Positions 9,006 through 18,208 of a stretch of DNA of 64,000 nt are shown here, in pieces. The DNA is from Atlantibacter sp032075065 (GTDB lineage Bacteria > Pseudomonadota > Gammaproteobacteria > Enterobacterales > Enterobacteriaceae): the NCBI RefSeq assembly GCF_032075065.1, contig NZ_DAMAZC010000001.1, positions 1 through 64,000 of the forward strand. The letters are read 5' to 3'. The notes below the pieces were generated by a model, which saw nothing but the letters and a program-made list of their open reading frames with translations, was not told the DNA's origin and searched no databases. Numbering within the stretch: the stretch's first letter is position 1; every line of letters begins with the position of its first letter. A program made the position numbers and the translations under genes.

Positions 9006-9256
9006 GGCGCGGTCTGCCCCTCCAGCCAGATAAGGTACTGCATCGCCTGTGGGCGCGCCTCGCCGCACATCTCCCGCGACGGCTTCAGCCCCGCGCATAC
9101 CGCCGGGCGCAGCGGCGACAGGAAGATTTTGCAGCGCTGATGTTCATCAAGCTGCACGCAAGGGGTATTGGCGGGCTTGCCCTGCGGCATACCCGGAATG
9201 GGTGTGGAGATAGAGGGCGCGGTACAGCATGCGCCGCAATCTGGACGGCATTCCAT
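9002..9256 (-). CDS. yeiW: YkgJ-family cysteine-rich protein YeiW
   Basis: An 84-residue member of the YkgJ/UPF0153 cysteine-cluster family, probably binding zinc or an iron-sulfur centre; function unknown. Cysteines occur as CRPDCGACC near the N terminus, then singly near residues 33, 42, 55 and 64. A longer upstream frame exists, itself Cys-rich, but ATG 9256 gives the same start and length as E. coli YeiW. It overlaps the end of setB on the opposite strand. Confidence 0.88.
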   Translation of the reverse strand: MECRPDCGACCTAPSISTPIPGMPQGKPANTPCVQLDEHQRCKIFLSPLRPAVCAGLKPSREMCGEARPQAMQYLIWLEGQTAP

Positions 9257-9411
9257 TCTGGGCTCCGGGTAAGTATCGAGCGGCGACTTTAACAGGCCGC
9301 CGCCCCTGGCACTATGACTTTTACAGCAAATACAAATCCGCTTGCCACAACCGCAAGCCACGAGTAGTTTGACGCGATCTTTTATAAGACCCTATTAACA
9401 GGATTTTCCCA

Positions 9412-9984
9412 ATGCCAAGAGCAAACGAAATAAAGAAAGGTATGGTTCTCAATTACAACGGCAAATTGCTGTTGGTGAAAGACATTGATATCCAGGCGCC
9501 GAGCGCCCGTGGCGCTGCCACGCTGTACAAAATGCGCTTCTCCGATGTGCGCACCGGCCTGAAAGTGGAAGAACGCTTCAAGGGCGATGATATCGTTGAT
9601 ACCGTCAGCCTGACCCGCCGCTTTGTGAATTTCTCCTACGTTGACGGCAACGAATACGTGTTTATGGATGCGGAAGACTACACGCCGTTTATCTTCAACA
9701 AAGAGCAGATTGAAGACGAGCTGCTGTTTATTCCTGAAGGCGGTATGCCGGATATGCAGGTACTGACCTGGGACGAACAGCTGCTGGCGCTGGAACTGCC
9801 GCAGACGGTGGATCTGGAAATTGTGGAAACCTCTCCGGGCATTAAAGGCGCTTCCGCCAGCGCCCGCACCAAGCCAGCCAAACTGTCTACCGGCCTGGTG
9901 ATTCAGGTGCCGGAATACCTGAGCAACGGCGATAAAATCCGCGTCCACATCCCGGAGCGCCGCTATATGGGACGTGCCGATTAA
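9412..9984 (+). CDS. efpL: Elongation factor P-like protein EfpL (YeiP)
   Basis: A 190-residue EF-P paralogue with the three domains of the family (KOW-like N-terminal domain, two OB folds). It binds stalled ribosomes and rescues a subset of polyproline and related arrests. At the tip of the domain I loop it has PSARGA, an Arg where EF-P carries the modified Lys, which marks the EfpL subgroup. It is followed by its own terminator. The short leader upstream has no clear unusual element. Confidence 0.95.
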   Translation: MPRANEIKKGMVLNYNGKLLLVKDIDIQAPSARGAATLYKMRFSDVRTGLKVEERFKGDDIVDTVSLTRRFVNFSYVDGNEYVFMDAEDYTPFIFNKEQIEDELLFIPEGGMPDMQVLTWDEQLLALELPQTVDLEIVETSPGIKGASASARTKPAKLSTGLVIQVPEYLSNGDKIRVHIPERRYMGRAD

Positions 9985-9992
9985 TTAACCAT

Positions 9993-10014
9993 ACAGGGGC
10001 AGCGATGCCCCTGT
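9993..10014 (+). terminator. Intrinsic terminator after efpL
   Basis: A nine-base perfect stem ACAGGGGCA/TGCCCCTGT with loop GCGA is followed by TTGTTATT, directly after the efpL stop. Confidence 0.88.
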
Positions 10015-10232
10015 TTGTTATTATCCGGTTATTAAATCGATTTAGTCGGCATTTTTCGATAAAAGTTGTTATACCAATTATCAAGCATCTCCTGCCTCAG
10101 TTTACCGCCGCCTGGCATCATTGCATGAACCCCTTCACACTCTACAGATTATCCCGGCACACCAATTCACATTGCTGTCGTATAACTTTACACTGGTGAT
10201 GTTAATTAATGGTTAATCAGGTAAAGCAAACA

Positions 10233-11699
10233 ATGAAAAACCTCGCTACCGCAACGCTTCCGCCCGACGTACTGACGCCGGATTACGACCGCAGCGCGCT
10301 GAAAAGCCGCATTGTGCATCTCGGCTTCGGCGCGTTTCACCGCGCGCACCAGGCATTACTGACGGACCGGGTGTTGCGCAAAAACGGCGGCGACTGGGGG
10401 ATTTGCGAAATCAGCCTTTTCAGCGGCGATAAGCTGATGGGCGCGCTGCGTGAGCAGGATCATCTGTTTACCGTGCTGGAAAAAGGCGCGCAGGGAAATA
10501 CCGCCATTGTGGTTGGCGCGGTTAACGAATGCCTGAATGCAAAGCTGGATGGTCTTGAGGCCATTATTGAAAAGTTTTGCGAGCCGCAGGTGGCGATTGT
10601 TTCCCTGACCATTACCGAAAAAGGCTATTGCATCGATCCGGCCAGCGGGCAGCTTGATGCGACCAATGAACGCATTATCCATGACCTGGAAAACCCGCAT
10701 GCCCCGCACTCCGCGCCCGGGCTGCTGGTGGAAGCGCTGGCGCGACGCCAGGCGCGCGGGCTAAACCCGTTTACCGTGCTGTCATGCGATAACATTCCTG
10801 AAAACGGCCACGTGGTGCGCCAGGCGGTGATCGGCATGGCGCAAAAGCGTTCGCCAGAACTGGCGGAGTGGATCGCGGAACACGTATCCTTCCCGGCCAC
10901 CATGGTGGATCGCATTGTCCCCGCCGCCACGCCGGAATCCCTTCAGGAGATCAGCGATATTCTGGGCGTCGAGGATCCGTGCGCCATCAGCGCCGAGCCG
11001 TTTATCCAGTGGGTAGTGGAAGATAATTTCGTCGCTGGCCGTCCGGAATGGGATGCCGTTGGCGTTCAATTGGTCGATGACGTGCTGCCCTGGGAACAGA
11101 TGAAGCTTAGAATGCTCAACGGCAGCCATTCGTTCCTGGCCTGGCTGGGCTATCTGGCGGGCTATAAGCATATCTCGGACTGCATGCGAGACGAAAATTT
11201 CAAAACCGCCGCCCGCAGGCTGATGCTCAATGAGCAGGCCCCGACGCTGCGCATTACCGGCGTGGATTTAACCGCCTATGCCGACAGCCTGATCGAGCGC
11301 TTCAGCAATCCGGCGCTGAAGCACCAGACCTGGCAGATTGCGATGGACGGTAGTCAGAAACTGCCGCAGCGTATGCTCGACGGTATTCGCTGGCATCTGG
11401 CCAACGGCGGCGACTGGTCATTACTGGCGCTGGGCGTGGCGGGCTGGATGCGCTACGTCAGCGGCGTGGATGATAGCGGCGAGCCGATTGATATCCGCGA
11501 TCCGCTGGTGGAAAAAATTCGTGCTCAGGTTGAGAAAAGCAGCGAGGACGAGCGCGTGGAAGCGCTGTTGAGCCTGAAAGAGATTTTCGGTCAGGATCTT
11601 CCCGCCAATCCGCTGTTTATCCATACCCTGAAAGCGGCCTGGCACAGCCTGTGCCGCACCGGCGCGCGCGACGCGGTTGCGCGCCTGGCGCGTCGTTAA
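10233..11699 (+). CDS. yeiQ: Mannitol dehydrogenase/fructuronate reductase family protein YeiQ
   Basis: A 488-residue NAD-dependent polyol/hexuronate dehydrogenase of the long-chain mannitol dehydrogenase family, a paralogue of UxuB. The N-terminal Rossmann motif is HLGFGAFHRAHQ (near residue 29). Family motifs CDNIPENG and KLRMLNGSHS (near 290) are present. A GTG-type start eight codons earlier is possible, but ATG 10233 gives the E. coli length of 488. It lies between efpL and yeiR as in E. coli. Substrate is inferred from family only. Confidence 0.92.
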   Translation: MKNLATATLPPDVLTPDYDRSALKSRIVHLGFGAFHRAHQALLTDRVLRKNGGDWGICEISLFSGDKLMGALREQDHLFTVLEKGAQGNTAIVVGAVNECLNAKLDGLEAIIEKFCEPQVAIVSLTITEKGYCIDPASGQLDATNERIIHDLENPHAPHSAPGLLVEALARRQARGLNPFTVLSCDNIPENGHVVRQAVIGMAQKRSPELAEWIAEHVSFPATMVDRIVPAATPESLQEISDILGVEDPCAISAEPFIQWVVEDNFVAGRPEWDAVGVQLVDDVLPWEQMKLRMLNGSHSFLAWLGYLAGYKHISDCMRDENFKTAARRLMLNEQAPTLRITGVDLTAYADSLIERFSNPALKHQTWQIAMDGSQKLPQRMLDGIRWHLANGGDWSLLALGVAGWMRYVSGVDDSGEPIDIRDPLVEKIRAQVEKSSEDERVEALLSLKEIFGQDLPANPLFIHTLKAAWHSLCRTGARDAVARLARR

Positions 11700-11820
11700 T
11701 TGCCTTTCTTCCGGGGAGCAAATCTGCTCCCCCTCTTCTCTTTGCCGTCTTTTTTCGCCAGGATTACCGGCTACACTTTGTTATCGCTTTTTTGCGATAT
11801 TGATTCGCCAGGAGTCCTGC

Positions 11821-12798
11821 GTGACCAAAACCAACCTCATTACCGGCTTTCTCGGCAGCGGTAAAACCACCACTATCCTTCATCTGTTAGCCAATAAAGA
11901 CCCCGCCGAGAAATGGGCGGTACTGGTGAATGAATTTGGCGAAGTAGGCATTGACGGCGCGCTGCTGGCCGATAGCGGCGCGTTGCTGAAAGAGATCCCC
12001 GGCGGCTGCATGTGCTGCGTAAATGGGTTGCCGATGCAGGTCGGCCTGAATACCCTGCTGCGCCAGGGTAAACCCGACCGGCTGTTGATTGAACCCACCG
12101 GGCTGGGGCACCCTAAACAGATCCTCGATATCCTGACCGCGCCGGTTTACGAGCCGTGGATCGACCTGCGCGCCACGCTGTGCCTGCTGGACGCCCGTCA
12201 GTTGCTGGATCCGCAATACGTCAATAATGATAACTTCCGCGATCAACTGGCCTCCGCCGACATTATTATCGCCAATAAGCAGGACCGCGCTGACGACGCT
12301 GCGCTGAAGGCGCTGGAACAGTGGCAGGAAAGCCACGGCGATAACCGTCAGATCCTGGTCGCTACCCAGGGGCAGATTGACAACGCGCTGCTTGACGCGC
12401 CGCGCCATAACACCCGCGAGCTGCCCTCCAGCCCGGAACACAGTCATTCTCATCCTTCAGCGCGCGGTTTAGCAGCGCTGAATTTAGCCAGCCACCAGCG
12501 CTGGCGGCGTAACCTCAATCAAGGCCAGGGCTATCACGCCTGCGGCTGGATTTTTGACAGCGAAACGATATTCGACACCATCGGCCTGCTGGAGTGGGCG
12601 CGGCTGGCGCCGGTGGATCGGGTCAAGGGCGTAATGCGTATTCCGGAGGGGCTGGTGCGAATTAACCGTCAGGGCCTGGATTTACATATCGAAACCCAAA
12701 ACGTCGCGCCGCCGGACAGCCGCATCGAGCTTATTCACAACGATCTGGCCGACTGGAATGCCCTACAATCAAGTTTGTTGAAGATTCGTTTAAGTTAG
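11821..12798 (+). CDS. yeiR: COG0523-family zinc-binding GTPase YeiR
   Basis: A 325-residue G3E GTPase of the COG0523 family. E. coli YeiR binds zinc with GTPase activity affected by it, and family members act as metallochaperones. The P-loop GFLGSGKTT is at residues 9-17, the metal motif GGCMCC near 61-66, and the base-recognition motif NKQD near 154. A His-rich stretch (HSHSHP) near 211 could add metal affinity. GTG 11821 is preceded by CAGGAG and gives the E. coli start; the frame is open upstream but unsupported. Confidence 0.93.
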   Translation: MTKTNLITGFLGSGKTTTILHLLANKDPAEKWAVLVNEFGEVGIDGALLADSGALLKEIPGGCMCCVNGLPMQVGLNTLLRQGKPDRLLIEPTGLGHPKQILDILTAPVYEPWIDLRATLCLLDARQLLDPQYVNNDNFRDQLASADIIIANKQDRADDAALKALEQWQESHGDNRQILVATQGQIDNALLDAPRHNTRELPSSPEHSHSHPSARGLAALNLASHQRWRRNLNQGQGYHACGWIFDSETIFDTIGLLEWARLAPVDRVKGVMRIPEGLVRINRQGLDLHIETQNVAPPDSRIELIHNDLADWNALQSSLLKIRLS

Positions 12799-12835
12799 TC
12801 CGACTAACGTTGCCTGGGTGTAATCTCAGACTGTG

Positions 12836-13540
12836 ATGAAGATCATGAAAACGCGTCTCCCTCTTATTGTGCTATTGAATATTGTCGGCCTTGCGCTGTT
12901 TTTTTCGTGGATGGTGCCGGCAAACCACGGATTCTGGTTCCCCATCGATTCCGCAATATTCCATTATTTCAATAACCTGCTGGTAGAGAATCGCGCGTTT
13001 TTGTGGCTGGTGGCGATTACTAATAACCGCGCCTTTGACGGGTTTTCGCTGGTAGCGATGGGGCTGCTGATGCTGTCGTACTGGTTGAAGCAGACGCCGT
13101 ATGGCCGCCGCCAGATTGTCATTATGGGTGTGGTGATGTTGCTGACGGCGGTCGTGCTGAATCAGATTGGCCAACAGCTGCCGGTACAGCGTCACAGCCC
13201 GACGCTGTTTTTCACCGATATCTATCGGGTAAGCGAGTTGCTCAACATCCCCACTAAAGACGCCTCGAAGGACAGTTTCCCGGGCGATCATGGGATGATG
13301 CTGATGATCTTTTGCGGATTCATGCTGCGCTATTTCGGCGCGCGGGCCTTTGCTATTTCCCTGGTTATTTTTGTGGTTTTTTCCCTGCCGCGAATGATGA
13401 TTGGCGCGCACTGGTTTACCGATATATTCGTAGGTTCGTTATCCGTAATTTTAGTAGGGCTTCCATGGGTGCTATTAACGCCGCTAAGTGACAAAATAAT
13501 CACGCAGCTGAACTATTATTTACCCGGTAAGAATAAATAG
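12836..13540 (+). CDS. lpxT: Lipid A 1-diphosphate synthase LpxT (YeiU)
   Basis: Inner-membrane PAP2-family enzyme that transfers phosphate from undecaprenyl pyrophosphate to lipid A at the 1 position, which also recycles the carrier lipid on the periplasmic face. Five to six hydrophobic helices are visible, and the PAP2 motifs are SFPGDHG and the later R-x5-GAHWFTD. The start is uncertain: GTG 12833, ATG 12836 and ATG 12845 are all in frame and none has a strong ribosome-binding site. In enterics its activity is lowered when PmrA is on. Confidence 0.9.
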   Translation: MKIMKTRLPLIVLLNIVGLALFFSWMVPANHGFWFPIDSAIFHYFNNLLVENRAFLWLVAITNNRAFDGFSLVAMGLLMLSYWLKQTPYGRRQIVIMGVVMLLTAVVLNQIGQQLPVQRHSPTLFFTDIYRVSELLNIPTKDASKDSFPGDHGMMLMIFCGFMLRYFGARAFAISLVIFVVFSLPRMMIGAHWFTDIFVGSLSVILVGLPWVLLTPLSDKIITQLNYYLPGKNK

Positions 13541-13571
13541 AGTCCGAATATTCAGTAATTGTTCACAAAAT

Positions 13572-13609
13572 AAACCGCCATTTGCTGCCTCTGCGTCTGG
13601 CGGTTTTTT
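13572..13609 (+). terminator. Intrinsic terminator after lpxT
   Basis: AAACCGCCA pairs with TGGCGGTTT across a 17-base loop and runs into a T tract (13604-13609), just after lpxT. Confidence 0.85.
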
Positions 13610-13972
13610 ATTGCACAACGAAATTTAGCTTAAATAGTAAACACCAAATTTGTCATGAAAATGAAATGGTTGCTTATTTTTAACCCACAAATGTTGCGTA
13701 ATTGTTTAAATATAATTTTTGTTTTTTAACATCACAATTTCTTATAAAAAATCGGATAAAAGCTCTCGCCATGCGTGTTTCGATCGGGTACTCTCGATTT
13801 CGCTTTGTTGGCAAACGGTTAAATAGTGGCTCATGAGTAATCTTAGTGTGCGTTAATCCACATTTTTGCACATCCGGAATTGTCTCATCCCGCCTCGCTA
13901 ATTAGTCTCGTCACGTTTGGCATTTTTTATAACGATATTTGTCGTTAAGGACTTCAAGGGAAAATAAACAAC
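13610..13972 (+). promoter_or_regulatory. AT-rich mepS promoter and leader region
   Basis: The lpxT-mepS gap is 432 bases with no convincing gene. After the lpxT terminator it is strongly AT-rich (13610-13760), then a leader precedes mepS. A hairpin TAACGA-TATTTG-TCGTTA at 13930-13947 ends 25 bases before the start codon. A long untranslated leader at mepS is also found in relatives; I see no known riboswitch. Confidence 0.45.
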
Positions 13973-14542
13973 ATGGTCACATCTCAACCGATAGTGAGAT
14001 ATTTCTTGCGGGTAATCCCTGCGATTGCAGTTGCGGTACTGCTTTCAGCTTGTAGCTCTACCAACACCGCAAAGAACGTGCATTCTGAGACGCATGCAGT
14101 TGGCAGTAACGATAGTTTTTTACTGCAAGCCTCTCAGGATGAATTTGAACAGATGGTCCGTACAGTCGATATCAAATCGCGCTTAATGGACCAGTACGCC
14201 AGTTGGAAAGGCGTGCGCTATCGCCTCGGCGGCAGCACCCGTAGCGGCATTGATTGCTCCGGTTTTGTGCAGCGTACCTTCCGTGAACAATTTGGTTTAG
14301 AACTGCCGCGTTCAACTTACGAACAGCAGGAAATGGGTAAACATATTTCCCGCAACGGCTTACGCACCGGCGATCTGGTGCTGTTCCGCGCAGGCTCAAC
14401 TGGCCGCCACGTCGGTATCTATATCGGCAATAACCAGTTCGTTCATGCGTCTACCAGCAGCGGCGTTGTCATTTCCAGCATGGATGAGCCCTACTGGAAC
14501 AAGCGCTACAATGAAGCGCGCCGCGTACTGACCCGCACTTAA
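13973..14542 (+). CDS. mepS: Murein DD-endopeptidase MepS (Spr)
   Basis: Outer-membrane lipoprotein and NlpC/P60 cysteine hydrolase that cuts D-Ala-mDAP crosslinks, needed for insertion of new murein; its level is controlled by NlpI-Prc degradation. The 189 residues start with a signal peptide ending in the lipobox LLSAC (lipid-modified Cys near residue 27). The catalytic Cys is in DCSGFVQ (near 94), with His in GRHVGIY (near 145) and FVHAS (near 157). Length and motifs are normal. Confidence 0.97.
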   Translation: MVTSQPIVRYFLRVIPAIAVAVLLSACSSTNTAKNVHSETHAVGSNDSFLLQASQDEFEQMVRTVDIKSRLMDQYASWKGVRYRLGGSTRSGIDCSGFVQRTFREQFGLELPRSTYEQQEMGKHISRNGLRTGDLVLFRAGSTGRHVGIYIGNNQFVHASTSSGVVISSMDEPYWNKRYNEARRVLTRT

Positions 14543-14588
14543 TCTTGTTGCCAGCTTCCCTTGGCTGTCCCAACAGATATCATTCAAC

Positions 14589-14613
14589 AAAACGCTGCTC
14601 CGGCAGCGTTTTT
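14589..14613 (+). terminator. Intrinsic terminator after mepS
   Basis: Perfect ten-base arms AAAACGCTGC/GCAGCGTTTT with loop TCCG, followed by T and TTTGCC, lie about 45 bases downstream of mepS. Confidence 0.88.
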
Positions 14614-14708
14614 GTTTGCCGCAAACACCGCGATCGCACCTTTCACTAACCAGGTTATATTTTCAGGGAACACCACCCACTTACGACGACCACAGAGAGC
14701 CTCCCGGG

Positions 14709-16274
14709 ATGAGAGCAGCCAATATCTTTGAGCGCTATCTGACGACGCCACGGAAAATGATCGTGACGAGCATCATGGTCGGCGTCGTCCTGGCGATAAC
14801 AACTTCCGCGCTTTACGCCCTGTGGCTACACCACAAGCGCGAACAGGGCTATGACATACTGACTCAAGGCGTACAACGCTACGTGCGCGATTACTTTTAC
14901 GATCTCGAAGCGGTTGCCGATACGCTACAGCCGTTGACTCAGTCAGGATGTAACCACGTCTCTGCCGATCTCACCTCGCGTGCGGCGTTCAATATCAACG
15001 TTCGCGCCTTCGTGCTGGTCAATAACGATACGGCCTACTGCTCATCGGCAACCGGCAGTATGTCGGAACCCATGGCGAAACTGGCCCCGGCAATCGATAC
15101 CCATCAAAAGGTCGATTTAGAAATCATGCCAGGTACGCCGATGATGCCCGGCAAACCGACTATCGCTATCTGGTATCAGAACCCCGCTAACGCGCAGCGC
15201 GGGATATTCACGACGCTGAATGTCAATTTAACGCCCTATCTGCTGTTCACCTCGCGCCATCGCGATGCGGCAAGCGTGGCGCTGGTGATCGGCGATAAAG
15301 CCATTAGCACGGCGTCGCCCGGCGTTCATACCGTCGCCAGCCTGGCATCGCCGCCCTTGCGTATCGCCACCCTGCCGGATTACCCCATCAAGCTTTTTAT
15401 TTATGGCAGAACCTGGTCCCGGGAAGATATTGCGCTGTCGGTCCTGTCGGGGATTTTGTCTGGCGCGCTCGGCGGATGCCTGTGCGGATATTTGCTGTAT
15501 GTCCGTCAGCGCTCCGGTAAGGAGATCCTGCAAGGCATACGCCGCAATCAGTTTTATATTGTCTGGCAACCGGTGGTGGAATCGAAAAATCTCACCATGA
15601 CCGGCGCAGAGGTGCTGATGCGCTGGGAACACCCCACGGCGGGCGCTATCCCCCCTGACGCGTTTATCAATTTTGCCGAAGCCCAGCAGCTTATTGTTCC
15701 GCTGACCCGCCATCTGTTTAAACTGATTGCCAAAGAGGCCCCGCTATTGATGGATATCCTGCCCCAGGGCGCGAAGCTCGGCGTTAACATCGCGCCGGGG
15801 CATCTACATTCACCGGGGTTTAAAGAGGATATTCGCCAGTTCGCCGCCTCGCTGCCCGACAACTATTTCCAGATCGTCTTTGAAATTACCGAACGGGATA
15901 TGATCCAGGAAAAAGAAGCGATATCGCTATTTGCGTGGCTGCACCAGCAAGGATTTGAGATCGCCGTGGATGATTTCGGCACCGGCCACAGCGCGCTGAT
16001 ATACCTGGAGCGCTTTACCATGGATTACCTGAAAATCGATCGCGGTTTCGTTAACGCCATCGGTACCGAAACGGTTACCTCGCCGGTGCTGGATGCGGTG
16101 ATCACCCTCGCCCGCCGGTTAAACATGACGACCGTCGCCGAGGGGGTGGAAACCTGGGAACAGACCAAATGGCTGCGCGATCGCGGGGTGAATTACCTGC
16201 AAGGATTTTTCTTTTCCCGCCCGGTACGCGTGGCACAGCTTATCGACTGGCAGCGCCAGCGTTCGGGTAAATAA
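14709..16274 (+). CDS. pdeN: Cyclic-di-GMP phosphodiesterase PdeN (Rtn)
   Basis: A 521-residue membrane phosphodiesterase with an N-terminal TM, a periplasmic CSS-motif sensor domain (about 45-240), a second TM near 250 and a cytoplasmic EAL domain (from about 275). EAL-type motifs are visible: EVLMRW in the position of the EAL signature, EITERD, DDFGTGHSAL and EGVETWE. The periplasmic Cys pair of the CSS domain (SGCNH and YCSS) suits DsbA/B control as in homologues. The reading frame is open 31 codons further upstream; ATG 14709 gives the family start and E. coli-like length. Confidence 0.93.
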   Translation: MRAANIFERYLTTPRKMIVTSIMVGVVLAITTSALYALWLHHKREQGYDILTQGVQRYVRDYFYDLEAVADTLQPLTQSGCNHVSADLTSRAAFNINVRAFVLVNNDTAYCSSATGSMSEPMAKLAPAIDTHQKVDLEIMPGTPMMPGKPTIAIWYQNPANAQRGIFTTLNVNLTPYLLFTSRHRDAASVALVIGDKAISTASPGVHTVASLASPPLRIATLPDYPIKLFIYGRTWSREDIALSVLSGILSGALGGCLCGYLLYVRQRSGKEILQGIRRNQFYIVWQPVVESKNLTMTGAEVLMRWEHPTAGAIPPDAFINFAEAQQLIVPLTRHLFKLIAKEAPLLMDILPQGAKLGVNIAPGHLHSPGFKEDIRQFAASLPDNYFQIVFEITERDMIQEKEAISLFAWLHQQGFEIAVDDFGTGHSALIYLERFTMDYLKIDRGFVNAIGTETVTSPVLDAVITLARRLNMTTVAEGVETWEQTKWLRDRGVNYLQGFFFSRPVRVAQLIDWQRQRSGK

Positions 16275-16281
16275 CCGATTC

Positions 16282-16318
16282 CGCGAGATTGTCGGGACAT
16301 TTATTTCACAATCTCGCG
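16282..16318. other. Inverted repeat between pdeN and yejA
   Basis: Perfect 11-base arms CGCGAGATTGT and ACAATCTCGCG flank a 15-base loop. No T tract follows, so it could be a weak terminator, an mRNA hairpin or an operator ahead of yejABEF. Confidence 0.55.
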
Positions 16319-16393
16319 CCCCTCACTTATTATTCACAGACAACAGCTTAGCCCGGCGGCAGCGCCGGGATAACTACAGGATCACGCCATCGT

Positions 16394-18199
16394 ATGCTTG
16401 CGCGCGCACTGATTTTACTGCTTAGCCTGATAAGCAGCGTGGGGTACACACAAGATATCAAAGAGAGCTATTCGCTGGCGGTGTTGGGCGAACCGAAATA
16501 CGCCGTGGATTTTACCCACTTTGACTATGTCGACCCTGCCGCGCCCAAGGGCGGCAATATCACGCTTTCCAGTATCGGCACCTTCGATAATTTTAACCGC
16601 TACGCCCTGCGCGGCAATGCGGCGGTGCGCACCGAAAACCTTTACGACGCGCTGTTTACCACCTCCGACGACGAACCGGCCAGCTACTATCCGCTGATTG
16701 CCGAGCGGGTACGCTATCCGGATAACTACGCCTGGGCGGAAGTCGAAATGAATCCACGCGCCCGCTTTCACGACGGCAGCCCGATTACCGCCGAGGATGT
16801 CGCCTTCACCTTCTCAAAATTTATGACCGAAGGCGTGCCCCAGTTCCGGATTTACTACAAAGGCGCGACGGTCAAAGCCATCGCGCCGCTGACGGTGCGC
16901 ATTGAACTCGCCACGCCGGGTAAAGAGAACCTGCTGGGGCTGTTTTCCCTGCCCGTGATGCCGAAAGCGTTCTGGAAAGATCATAAGCTGAGCGATCCGC
17001 TTTCTACCCCGCCGCTGGCGAGCGGCCCATATAAAATCACCGCCTGGAAAATGGGCCAGTACGTAACGTATTCGCGGGTGAAAGATTACTGGGGCGCAAA
17101 TCTGCCGGTAAACCGCGGGCGCTGGAACTTCGACACAATCCGCTACGATTACTACCTCGACGATAACGTGGCGTTCGAGGCATTCAAGGCCGGCGCGTTT
17201 GATTTCCGTAGTGAAGTCAGCGCCAAAAACTGGGCTACCCGCTATATCGGCAAAAACTTCGACAATCAGTACATCGTCAAAGATGAGAAGAAAAGCGAGG
17301 CGGCCACCGATACCCGCTGGCTGGCGTTCAATATCCAACGGCCCCAGTTTGCTGACCGCCGGGTGCGCGAGGCCATCACTCTGGCATTTGATTTTGAATG
17401 GATGAATAAGGCCCTGTTTTATAATGCCTACAGCCGCGCCAACAGCTATTTCCAGAATACCGAATACGCCGCGCGCGATTATCCCAAAGCCGATGAGCTG
17501 GTGCTGTTGGCCCCGATGAAAGCCGACCTACCGCCAGAGGTGTTCACTTCAATCTATCAACCGCCGGTTTCCAGAGCCGATGGCTTCGACCGCGACAATC
17601 TGCTGAAAGCCATCGACCTGCTGAAGCAGGCGGGCTGGGAGCTGAAAAACCAAAAGCTGGTGAACGTGAAAACCGGCCAGCCGTTCAGCTTTGAGCTGCT
17701 GCTCTCCTCTGGCGGCAACAACCAGTGGGTGCTGCCATTCCAGAATAATCTCGAACGCCTGGGCATTACGCTAAATATTCGCCAGGTGGATAACTCACAG
17801 ATCACCAACCGGCTGCGCACCCGTGACTACGACATGATGCCGTCGCTGTGGCGCGCCATGCCGTGGCCAAGCTCCGATCTGCAAATCTCCTGGGCATCGG
17901 AATACATCGATTCCACCTATAACGCGCCCGGCGTAAAAAGCCCGGTGGTGGATAAACTGATCGCGCAGATTATGGCCAGTCAGGGCGATAAACAGAAACT
18001 GCTGCCGCTAGGCCGTGCGCTGGACCGTGTCCTCACCTGGAACTTCTATATGCTGCCCATGTGGTATATGTCCTCTGACCGTTACGCTTACTGGGATAAG
18101 TTTTCCCATCCAGTGCTAGCGCCCGTCTATTCCCTGGGTTTCGATACCTGGTGGTATGACGTTAACCGGGCGGAAAAATTGCCCGCCGCACGGCGTTAA
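16394..18199 (+). CDS. yejA: Peptide ABC transporter substrate-binding protein YejA
   Basis: Periplasmic solute-binding protein of the SBP_bac_5 (oligopeptide/nickel) family. It delivers peptides to YejBEF; the system takes up microcin C and contributes to antimicrobial-peptide tolerance in enterics. The 601 residues begin with a cleavable signal peptide of about 20 residues (MLARALILLLSLISSV), and the conserved domain follows. It is the first gene of yejABEF; yejB begins 10 bases after its stop. Confidence 0.95.
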   Translation: MLARALILLLSLISSVGYTQDIKESYSLAVLGEPKYAVDFTHFDYVDPAAPKGGNITLSSIGTFDNFNRYALRGNAAVRTENLYDALFTTSDDEPASYYPLIAERVRYPDNYAWAEVEMNPRARFHDGSPITAEDVAFTFSKFMTEGVPQFRIYYKGATVKAIAPLTVRIELATPGKENLLGLFSLPVMPKAFWKDHKLSDPLSTPPLASGPYKITAWKMGQYVTYSRVKDYWGANLPVNRGRWNFDTIRYDYYLDDNVAFEAFKAGAFDFRSEVSAKNWATRYIGKNFDNQYIVKDEKKSEAATDTRWLAFNIQRPQFADRRVREAITLAFDFEWMNKALFYNAYSRANSYFQNTEYAARDYPKADELVLLAPMKADLPPEVFTSIYQPPVSRADGFDRDNLLKAIDLLKQAGWELKNQKLVNVKTGQPFSFELLLSSGGNNQWVLPFQNNLERLGITLNIRQVDNSQITNRLRTRDYDMMPSLWRAMPWPSSDLQISWASEYIDSTYNAPGVKSPVVDKLIAQIMASQGDKQKLLPLGRALDRVLTWNFYMLPMWYMSSDRYAYWDKFSHPVLAPVYSLGFDTWWYDVNRAEKLPAARR

Positions 18200-18208
18200 G
18201 GAGCGACG

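Noticed and set aside
13610..13972. Riboswitch or small RNA upstream of mepS
   Set aside because: The region is AT-rich and long, but only a weak six-base hairpin near the start codon is visible; it is listed only as promoter and leader.
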